A stretch of DNA of 5,399 bases from an uncultured Eubacteriales bacterium (GTDB lineage Bacteria; Bacillota; Clostridia; Eubacteriales; Anaerofustaceae): NCBI GenBank assembly GCA_902796565.1, contig CADBPP010000271.1:1-5399 (forward strand), in the 5' to 3' direction. Shown piece by piece: positions 1 through 4,568 of the stretch (the first letter of the stretch is position 1; every line of letters begins with the position of its first letter). The notes under the pieces are model-generated. The model was given only the letters and a program-made list of their open reading frames with translations, was not told the origin of the DNA and made no database searches. The translations under genes were made by a program, and so were the position numbers.

Positions 1-1
1 A

Positions 2-706
2 AAGGCCGGCAAGGGGATCCTGGTGAGCCCCACTGTGGACGGCAACGTCCTGGTGGGTCCCACATCCGATCCCATAGATTTCAAGGACGATCTGAAGACC
101 ACGGATGACGGCCAGAAGAGGGCCTTTGACGGAGCCAGGAAGAGCGTTCCCTCCGTAAGTGAGAGGGATGTCATAACCTCGTTCTCCGGCAACCGTTCCG
201 TGGGAGACCAGGGGGACTTCATCTGCAGCATCTCCTCCGTCGAACCGAAGCTCATCAATCTCGCGGGCATCGAGAGCCCGGGACTCACATCTGCTCCCGC
301 CATCGCGGAATACGCCGCGGGGCTCCTCAGACAGAGCGGCATCGAGCTCGTTAAGAGGGAAAAGTTCGACGACACCAGGACCGTCATCAGGTTCAAGGAG
401 CTGGACGATTTCAACAAGCACGAGATCATCCAGAACGACCCCGCCTACGGCAGGATCATCTGCCGCTGCGAGACCATCACCGAGGGCGAGATCGTGGACG
501 CCATACGCCGTCCCGCGGGAGCTTTGGATATGGACGGAGTCAAGAGGCGCGTCAGGGCCGGCATGGGCCGCTGCCAGGGCGGTTTCTGCGGACCCAGGGT
601 CATGGAGATCCTCTCAAGAGAGCTGGGCATACCCATGACAAAGGTCACCAAGTTCGGAGGCAGGTCATATATGGTCATAGGAAGGGAGGAACTTGCAGAT
701 GATTAA
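2..706 (+). CDS. GlpA-like FAD-dependent dehydrogenase, C-terminal part with [2Fe-2S] BFD-like domain (5' truncated by window edge)
   Basis: The frame is open from the first bases, so the start and the N-terminal FAD-binding fold lie outside the window; 234 residues are visible. The first part carries the end of a DAO-type FAD oxidoreductase fold: an ILVSPTVDGNVLVGPTSD segment near the edge, then GIESPGLTSAPAIAEYAA at about 261-327, which matches the C-terminal FAD-contact region of GlpA/LhgO-like enzymes. After a linker comes a BFD-like [2Fe-2S] domain with C-R-C at 461-469 and C-Q-G-G-F-C at 572-589, giving the four cysteine ligands. In the family, GlpA with this iron-sulfur tail oxidises glycerol-3-phosphate to dihydroxyacetone phosphate at the membrane with partner subunits. 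The next gene is GlpB-like and overlaps this stop by 8 bp, which supports a multi-subunit dehydrogenase. The substrate is inferred; an L-2-hydroxyglutarate oxidase-like role cannot be excluded without the N-terminus. Confidence 0.88.
   Translation, partial: KAGKGILVSPTVDGNVLVGPTSDPIDFKDDLKTTDDGQKRAFDGARKSVPSVSERDVITSFSGNRSVGDQGDFICSISSVEPKLINLAGIESPGLTSAPAIAEYAAGLLRQSGIELVKREKFDDTRTVIRFKELDDFNKHEIIQNDPAYGRIICRCETITEGEIVDAIRRPAGALDMDGVKRRVRAGMGRCQGGFCGPRVMEILSRELGIPMTKVTKFGGRSYMVIGREELADD
684..690 (+). promoter_or_regulatory. Ribosome binding site that fixes the GlpB-like start at 699
   Basis: GGGAGGA sits 8 bases before the ATG at 699. An in-frame TTG at 693 is only 2 bases away, too close for this site, so ATG 699 is the better start. 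The site lies inside the last codons of the GlpA-like gene, consistent with coupled translation. Confidence 0.7.
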
Positions 707-1679
707 CGTGGATGTTGCCATCGTGGGCGGAGGCCCGGCGGGACTCGCCGCGGCTATCGAGTGCCGCAATTCAGGCTGTGAGGATATCCTTATCCTTGAG
801 CGCGACAAGATCCTCGGAGGGATCCTCAACCAGTGCATACACGCGGGCTTCGGACTGTCCTTCTACAAGGAGGAGCTCACCGGCCCCGAATTTGCCCAGA
901 GACAGATAAATGAGATGAAGGGCCTGGGCATCAGGGTGATGACCGATACCATGGTGCTCTCCATAACCCAGGAGAAGGTCATAACGGCCTGCAGCACGGA
1001 GGGCCTTGTGGAGATACAGGCAAAGGCCATAATACTGGCCATGGGCTGCAGGGAGCGTACCAGGGGCATGCTGAGGATATCCGGTACCCGTCCCTCCGGC
1101 ATCTATACCGCCGGCACGGCCCAGAGGCTCGTCAATGTCGCAGGATACATGCCGGGAAAGGAAGTTGTGATCCTTGGAAGCGGAGACATCGGCCTTATCA
1201 TGGCCAGAAGGATGACCCTCGAGGGGGCCCATGTCCAGGGCGTTTATGAGATCATGCCCAAGAGCAACGGCCTCAAGAGGAACATAGTACAGTGCCTGGA
1301 CGATTTCGGGATCCCCCTGCACCTTAATACCACAGCCATCGAGATCCACGGCAAGGAGAGGGTAATAGGAGTCACGGTCGCGAAGGTGAACCAGAACCTT
1401 CAGCCCATCGAGGGCACCGAGGAATTCATTCCCTGTGATACGGTGCTCCTCTCCGTGGGGCTTATCCCGGAGAACGAGCTTTCCCTGGGCTGCGGCATAG
1501 TCATGGATCCCAAGACCAGGGGACCCAAGGATTACGGCGCATTTGCCACCAGCGTGCCCGGCATCTTTGCCTGCGGCAACGCCCATCATGTCTACGATCT
1601 GGTGGACAACGTAGCCAAGGACGCCATCAAGGTGGGCAGGACCGCCTGTGAATATGTAAGAGGAGAGGTTGTACAGTAA
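699..1679 (+). CDS. GlpB-like NAD(P)/FAD-dependent oxidoreductase (short form)
   Basis: This 326-residue protein is a two-dinucleotide-fold flavoprotein. GGGPAG (residues 10-15) is the FAD-binding glycine motif, followed by an acidic strand end near E34. GSGDIG (160-165) is the second, NAD(P)H-type glycine motif. Family-typical stretches are LGGILNQCIHAGFG around C46, AMGCRERTRG around C117, LLSVGLIPENELS, and FACGNAHHVYDLVD near the C-terminus, which closes the FAD site. It most likely passes electrons between the GlpA-like subunit and a nucleotide or quinone acceptor; the exact acceptor is unknown. It starts 8 bp inside the upstream gene, and its TAA shares a base with the DUF1667 start. 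The protein ends directly after the flavin fold (EYVRGEVVQ). As I recall, many clostridial relatives are around 410-420 residues with an extra C-terminal domain, so this looks like a short form. Arginine codons are mostly AGG (10 of 17). Confidence 0.9.
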   Translation: MINVDVAIVGGGPAGLAAAIECRNSGCEDILILERDKILGGILNQCIHAGFGLSFYKEELTGPEFAQRQINEMKGLGIRVMTDTMVLSITQEKVITACSTEGLVEIQAKAIILAMGCRERTRGMLRISGTRPSGIYTAGTAQRLVNVAGYMPGKEVVILGSGDIGLIMARRMTLEGAHVQGVYEIMPKSNGLKRNIVQCLDDFGIPLHLNTTAIEIHGKERVIGVTVAKVNQNLQPIEGTEEFIPCDTVLLSVGLIPENELSLGCGIVMDPKTRGPKDYGAFATSVPGIFACGNAHHVYDLVDNVAKDAIKVGRTACEYVRGEVVQ

Positions 1680-2047
1680 TGGAGACTTCAAAGGTCATAT
1701 GCGTAGTGTGCCCCAACGGATGCGAGATATCCGTGGACCACGAGATTCAGGACAACGAGCTGAAGATACTGAATATCACCGGAAACAAGTGTGAGAGAGG
1801 AGAAAAGTACGCCTCCGCGGAGATCATCTGCCCGGTACGCACCCTCACATCCACCGTAGCCATCAAGGACGGCATGTTCCCGAGGCTTCCCGTCAAGAGC
1901 GCCGAGCCCATCCCCAAGGCCAGCATGATGGAAGCCATGAAGGAGATCAGAAAGAAAAAGGTCGAATCTCCCGTATTCATGGGAGACGTGATCATTCCCA
2001 ACGTTGCCGGCACAGGCATCGACATCATCGCCGAGAAAAACGGATGA
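1679..2047 (+). CDS. DUF1667 small cysteine-rich protein, probable redox partner of the GlpA/GlpB-like enzymes
   Basis: This is a full-length 122-residue member of the DUF1667 family. The N-terminus has CVVCPNGC (C8, C11, C15), followed by GNKCERGEKYA (C38) and IICPVRTLTSTV (C51). These five cysteines suggest a metal or iron-sulfur site, with the first three resembling half of a ferredoxin-type or zinc-binding motif. The C-terminal half carries PVKSAEPIPK, then GDVIIPNVAGTGIDI, typical of the family. The biochemical role is not established. The family is repeatedly encoded beside GlpA-like and GlpB-like genes, and here the ATG overlaps the upstream TAA by one base, so stoichiometric co-translation is likely. 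A purine-rich AGAGGAGAGG around 1659-1668 serves as the ribosome binding site. I infer a small electron-transfer or assembly subunit, possibly taking the place of GlpC. Confidence 0.88.
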   Translation: METSKVICVVCPNGCEISVDHEIQDNELKILNITGNKCERGEKYASAEIICPVRTLTSTVAIKDGMFPRLPVKSAEPIPKASMMEAMKEIRKKKVESPVFMGDVIIPNVAGTGIDIIAEKNG

Positions 2048-2439
2048 ACCCGTCATTCACATTCACGGCCGTGGGAGTCATACATTCCCCATATAAGGAT
2101 CTTAAGGACATCCCCAGACAGGGATATCTTTCGGGGGAACTCACCGCCGAGATAGAGATATTCGAAGAGTACGCCGATGCCGCCTCCACGATGCTTGCCG
2201 GAGGAAGATATGTAGTGCTCTTCGTCTTTGACAAAAGTGAAGGATACGACCTGATGCTGGTGCCGAAGAGCGGGGAAGGGGAGGTAAGGGGGCTTTTTTC
2301 CACAAGGACTCCCGAAAGGATCAACCCAATAGGACTCAGCGAGATCACGGTAAAGGCTGTTAACGGCAGGTCAATAACCTTCACCGGCGTGGACATGCTG
2401 GACGGCACTCCCGTACTGGACATAAAACCCGCTATGTAA
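2044..2439 (+). CDS. TrmO/TsaA-family tRNA (m6t6A37)-methyltransferase-like protein, short and with variant motifs
   Basis: This 131-residue protein belongs to the TsaA/YaeB (TrmO) family, SAM-dependent beta-barrel enzymes that N6-methylate t6A at position 37 of some tRNAs. Supporting segments are AVGVIHSPY (residues 9-17), PRQG (24-27), FDKSEGYDLML (62-72), GLFSTRTPERINPIGLS (83-99) and DMLDGTPVLDIKP (117-129). Two signature positions differ from the consensus: isoleucine 93 replaces the proline of R-P-N-P-I-G, and the protein ends KPAM where relatives usually continue KPY. The length matches the short archaeal/clostridial forms rather than the longer E. coli protein. The start is an ATGA overlap with the DUF1667 stop, and no strong ribosome binding site precedes it, so translation probably depends on reinitiation. 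Family assignment is firm; retained activity on tRNA is uncertain given the two substitutions. Confidence 0.85.
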   Translation: MNPSFTFTAVGVIHSPYKDLKDIPRQGYLSGELTAEIEIFEEYADAASTMLAGGRYVVLFVFDKSEGYDLMLVPKSGEGEVRGLFSTRTPERINPIGLSEITVKAVNGRSITFTGVDMLDGTPVLDIKPAM

Positions 2440-2460
2440 GCGGTATTTCTGTTTCTGTCG

Positions 2461-2508
2461 GGGAATATCATATATACACTAAATAATTATACTGTTCATA
2501 TTATTCCC
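2461..2508. repeat. 7-bp inverted repeat flanking the AT-rich gap before the MORN gene
   Basis: GGGAATA at 2461-2467 is the exact reverse complement of TATTCCC at 2502-2508, with a 34-base AT-rich interior. The right arm abuts the GGAAAGG ribosome binding region. It could be an operator pair around a promoter, or a long-loop RNA hairpin near the ribosome binding site; it lacks the T-tract of a terminator. A 7-bp match over this distance could also occur by chance. Confidence 0.35.
2465..2493 (+). promoter_or_regulatory. Possible weak promoter upstream of the MORN gene
   Basis: TATACT at 2488-2493 matches five of six bases of the -10 consensus. The hexamer 17 bases upstream, ATATCA at 2465-2470, is a poor -35 (three of six). 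An alternative -10, TATACA at 2473-2478, also lacks a good -35. The AT-rich character against GC-rich genes supports a promoter here, probably needing an activator or having an imperfect -35. Confidence 0.35.
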
Positions 2509-2509
2509 G

Positions 2510-2515
2510 GAAAGG
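2510..2515 (+). promoter_or_regulatory. Ribosome binding site that sets the MORN protein start at 2522
   Basis: GAAAGG lies 6 bases before ATG 2522 but directly touches the in-frame ATG at 2516, which rules the earlier codon out on spacing. The leader of the next gene is nearly identical (GAAAGGATTTGATATGG at 3054-3070 against GAAAGGATGTGTATGG at 2510-2525), which supports the choice. Confidence 0.6.
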
Positions 2516-2521
2516 ATGTGT

Positions 2522-3046
2522 ATGGATCCTATGATAGAAAGACTTGAACTGCCTTCAGGGGCGGTATACGAAGGTGAAACGAAGGACGGAAAACCCGACG
2601 GCAAGGGCGTGCTGACTTCATCCAGAGGCGTCGTTTACGACGGGTATTTCAGAAACGGGAAAAAGCACGGTGAATTCACCGTCAGGACCACCCGGGGAAA
2701 GATCATTTCATGTGAATTCGAAAAGGACGAGCAGCGTTCCCTCGGGACCGTACATTATCCCAACGGAGACGTGTACGAAGGTTTCCTGGTGGATATGGTG
2801 GCTGAAGGAAACGGCACTCTGAAGACCTCTGACGGTACGGTTTACAGAGGCCACTTCCGTGACGACCTTTTCGACGGGATGGACTGTGATGTCTTCTATT
2901 CCAACGGTGACACCTACAAGGGCGACTTCATCAACGGGGAAGCCTTCGGTCCAGGAGTGTACACGAAGGACGGGACCGAAATGTCCGGAGAAGCCGCCGG
3001 AGGCATGTTTACAGCGGACGACGGAACTGCCTTCAAAATCAGATAA
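2522..3046 (+). CDS. MORN-repeat protein of unknown function
   Basis: The 174-residue product is almost entirely MORN (membrane occupation and recognition nexus) repeats with a period near 23 residues. Clear units begin at Y16 (YEGETKDGKPDGKG), Y39 (YDGYFRNGKKHG), Y85 (YEGFLVDMVAEGNG), Y108 (YRGHFRDDLFDG) and Y132 (YKGDFINGEAFGPG). Degenerate units lie around residues 63-79 and 153-173, so about seven in all. There is no signal peptide, membrane segment or fused enzymatic domain, so the protein is probably cytoplasmic. MORN repeats form elongated beta-hairpin stacks used as scaffolds, and some eukaryotic examples bind phospholipids; the role of stand-alone bacterial forms is not known. The start at 2522 is chosen by ribosome-binding-site spacing over ATG 2516. 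A tubby-fold protein follows after 20 bp with a matching leader, suggesting a shared transcript. Confidence 0.9.
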   Translation: MDPMIERLELPSGAVYEGETKDGKPDGKGVLTSSRGVVYDGYFRNGKKHGEFTVRTTRGKIISCEFEKDEQRSLGTVHYPNGDVYEGFLVDMVAEGNGTLKTSDGTVYRGHFRDDLFDGMDCDVFYSNGDTYKGDFINGEAFGPGVYTKDGTEMSGEAAGGMFTADDGTAFKIR

Positions 3047-3066
3047 AATAATCGAAAGGATTTGAT

Positions 3067-3675
3067 ATGGGTATTTTTTCCAAGATCGACAGATACCACG
3101 GCTCGGATGAATCCGCCAACCTCATGAACATGGAGGAATTCGGGATCCCCAAGCGTTCTCTGTTCACGGAAACGGAGATCCTGAGCCTGAGGCATAAGAT
3201 AACCATCACCGATGAATACGACAACGTATGCTACTACGCCGAGACAAAGTTCCCGTCACTGCATGACAAGACCGAGATCTACGACGCCTCGGGAAATCAT
3301 ATCGCTCATTTCGAGAGGAAGCTCTTTTCCATCCATCAGAGACATTTCGTAAATATGACCGGCGGGTGCGATTTCGAGCTCTCCACGGAGATCCTCCACA
3401 TTGTGAAGGACATCATCAACATAGAGGGCCTGGGCTGGCAGATCCGGGGCAACGTCCTCGGTTTGAACTTTCAGATCTACGACAGCGCGGACAACGTCAT
3501 TGCCGTCATAGCCCAGAAGATGCTTTCCTTGCATGACCGCTACTGCATAGATATCTACATGCCCGAATACGAGCGTGAGATCGTGACCATCCTCATTACC
3601 CTGCAGCATATCATAAGGGACCGCCAGGCCAGCGCTTCCTCGGGAAGCAGCTCGTCTTCTTCCTCATCCAAGTGA
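3067..3675 (+). CDS. LURP-one-related (LOR, YxjI-like) tubby-fold protein with serine-rich tail
   Basis: This 202-residue protein fits the LOR/YxjI family, which adopts a tubby/scramblase-like beta-barrel around a hydrophobic C-terminal helix. Visible hallmarks are the repeated strand pattern with K-x-x-S-[LI]-H-[DQ] at residues 61-67, 85-91 and 151-157, each preceded by a D-x-x-x-N turn or similar. There is also an IEGLGWQIRGNVLG segment (119-132) and a hydrophobic helix at about 171-183 (EIVTILITLQHII). After the helix comes a charged RDR, then a low-complexity tail (A188-K202) with eight consecutive serines. There is no signal peptide. Bacterial members have no firm function; relatives in the tubby/scramblase superfamily contact membrane phospholipids. 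A good ribosome binding site (AAAGGA at 3055-3060) lies 6 bases before the ATG. It sits 20 bp after the MORN gene and 40 bp before the VanY-like gene without a terminator between, so an operon is likely. Confidence 0.82.
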   Translation: MGIFSKIDRYHGSDESANLMNMEEFGIPKRSLFTETEILSLRHKITITDEYDNVCYYAETKFPSLHDKTEIYDASGNHIAHFERKLFSIHQRHFVNMTGGCDFELSTEILHIVKDIINIEGLGWQIRGNVLGLNFQIYDSADNVIAVIAQKMLSLHDRYCIDIYMPEYEREIVTILITLQHIIRDRQASASSGSSSSSSSSK

Positions 3676-3715
3676 CACGATGGCATGAAGAGAATAAAAA
3701 CATGGGAGGAACCAT

Positions 3716-4402
3716 ATGAACAGAAAAACAATCGGTATCATTTCCATAGCAGTCGCAGTGCTCCTTTGCCTGTGCTCCTGCGCCCTGCCCGGTAAGACCC
3801 CGGCGACAGACGGAAAGGACACGGATACGGAATATAGCATGAATTACATGGTGTTGGTGAACCGCGACAATCCGCTGCCCGACGGCTGGGAGGACGCCCT
3901 TCAGTGCGAATACTTCGACAATGCGGTGGGGGACACCGTTGCCGTTGAAAAGACCGCCTACGCCGAGTACCTGAAGATGAAGGAGGAGCTGGAAAAGGAA
4001 GGTATTTATGTAGACCTGGACAGCGCCTACCGCAGCGTGAAGGTACAGCAGGAGACTTGGGATCAGTTCATGGAAAAGTACGGCGAGGAATATACCGTGT
4101 CCCATGTGGCGGTACCCGGATACTCCGAGCATCATACGGGGCTGGCGCTGGACCTCTTCCTGATAGTCGACGGACAGATAATGTACGAGAACGAGGATCT
4201 GGAAAAGTATCCGGAGATCTGGGCGAAGATCCATGAGCTGGCGCCGGATTACGGCTTCATCCTCAGATACCCCGAGGGCAAGGAAGACATAACGGGTTAT
4301 TCATATGAACCGTGGCATCTCAGATACGTCGGAGCCGACCTGGCGAAGGTCATAACCGAAGAGGGCCTGACGCTGGAAGAATATATCGAACAGCGCAACT
4401 GA
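3716..4402 (+). CDS. VanY-type D-alanyl-D-alanine carboxypeptidase (peptidase M15), predicted lipoprotein
   Basis: The 228-residue product begins with a lysine-bearing hydrophobic signal peptide (about residues 3-21) and a lipobox-like L-C-S-C, so C22 is the probable lipidated cysteine; C18 and C20 lie just before it. A short flexible linker follows, then the M15B catalytic domain. NRDNPLP (49-55) and the DSAYRS motif (102-107) are typical. S-E-H-H-T-G-L-A-L-D (137-146) supplies zinc ligands H139 and D146, and E-P-W-H (198-201) supplies catalytic E198 and third zinc ligand H201. All expected active-site residues are present. It should trim the terminal D-Ala (or related residue) from peptidoglycan stem peptides on the outer face of the membrane. 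No vanR/S/H/A/X genes are nearby, so it is more likely a housekeeping cell-wall peptidase than a glycopeptide-resistance component. GGGAGGA at 3704-3710 is a strong ribosome binding site, and a terminator follows. Confidence 0.9.
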   Translation: MNRKTIGIISIAVAVLLCLCSCALPGKTPATDGKDTDTEYSMNYMVLVNRDNPLPDGWEDALQCEYFDNAVGDTVAVEKTAYAEYLKMKEELEKEGIYVDLDSAYRSVKVQQETWDQFMEKYGEEYTVSHVAVPGYSEHHTGLALDLFLIVDGQIMYENEDLEKYPEIWAKIHELAPDYGFILRYPEGKEDITGYSYEPWHLRYVGADLAKVITEEGLTLEEYIEQRN

Positions 4403-4423
4403 ATCCTGTTTCAGAAGACAGCG

Positions 4424-4459
4424 CGGCATGCGTCCCACCGGTCGCATGCTGTTTTTTTT
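4424..4459 (+). terminator. Rho-independent terminator after the VanY-like gene
   Basis: CGGCATGCG at 4424-4432 pairs with CGCATGCTG at 4443-4451 (nine pairs, one of them G-U) around a 10-base loop. It is followed at once by eight T residues at 4452-4459. It lies 21 bases after the stop codon and should end the MORN/LOR/VanY transcript. A smaller 6-bp hairpin (4406-4421) sits just before it. Confidence 0.9.
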
Positions 4460-4463
4460 GTTC

Positions 4464-4497
4464 CTCGCGAGAAATTTTATATATTAATTCTATTAAT
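4464..4497. promoter_or_regulatory. Candidate operator-like symmetric elements upstream of the URO-D promoter
   Basis: CTCGCGAG at 4464-4471 is a perfect 8-bp palindrome. TATTAAT occurs twice (4482-4488 and 4491-4497), and its ATTAAT core makes the pair both a direct and an inverted repeat. Both lie upstream of the -35 at 4509 and could bind an activator or act as an UP-like AT-rich element. Nothing in the sequence identifies a regulator. Confidence 0.25.
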
Positions 4498-4508
4498 CAA
4501 TATATATG

Positions 4509-4537
4509 TTGCGAATATAATATTTTACATGTATACT
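4509..4537 (+). promoter_or_regulatory. Sigma-A-type promoter for the URO-D-family gene
   Basis: TTGCGA at 4509-4514 (four of six matches to the -35 consensus) and TATACT at 4532-4537 (five of six to the -10) are separated by exactly 17 bases. The whole element is embedded in very AT-rich DNA. Transcription would start near 4544, giving a leader of roughly 25 bases that contains AGGAGG. No riboswitch could fit in so short a leader. Confidence 0.7.
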
Positions 4538-4568
4538 ATTATTGTTAGAAAAACACAGGAGGTTGTTT

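Noticed and set aside
771..1691. 306-codon open frame on the minus strand opposite the GlpB-like gene
   Set aside because: It mirrors the strongly recognisable plus-strand flavoprotein. Its translation resembles no family I recognise, and long antisense frames arise from the codon bias of GC-rich genes.
2287..2303. G5-C-T6 run inside the TrmO-like gene as a slippage or frameshift site
   Set aside because: The zero frame continues through conserved TsaA residues (GLFSTR), and no alternate frame product is plausible.
2025..2471. 148-codon minus-strand frame over the TrmO-like gene
   Set aside because: Covers a clear TsaA-family gene on the plus strand; low-complexity serine/proline-rich shadow translation.
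3676..3715. Possible promoter or terminator between the LOR and VanY-like genes
   Set aside because: The 40-bp gap contains a ribosome binding site but no T-tract hairpin and no credible -35/-10 pair.
3611..4234. 207-codon minus-strand frame over the VanY-like gene
   Set aside because: The plus strand carries a complete signal peptide and all M15 active-site motifs; the opposite frame has no recognisable domain and would run into the terminator-side promoterless DNA.
3716..4402. VanY-like gene as a vancomycin-resistance determinant
   Set aside because: No vanR, vanS, vanH, vanA-type ligase or vanX gene is in the window; M15 lipoproteins of this kind are common housekeeping enzymes.
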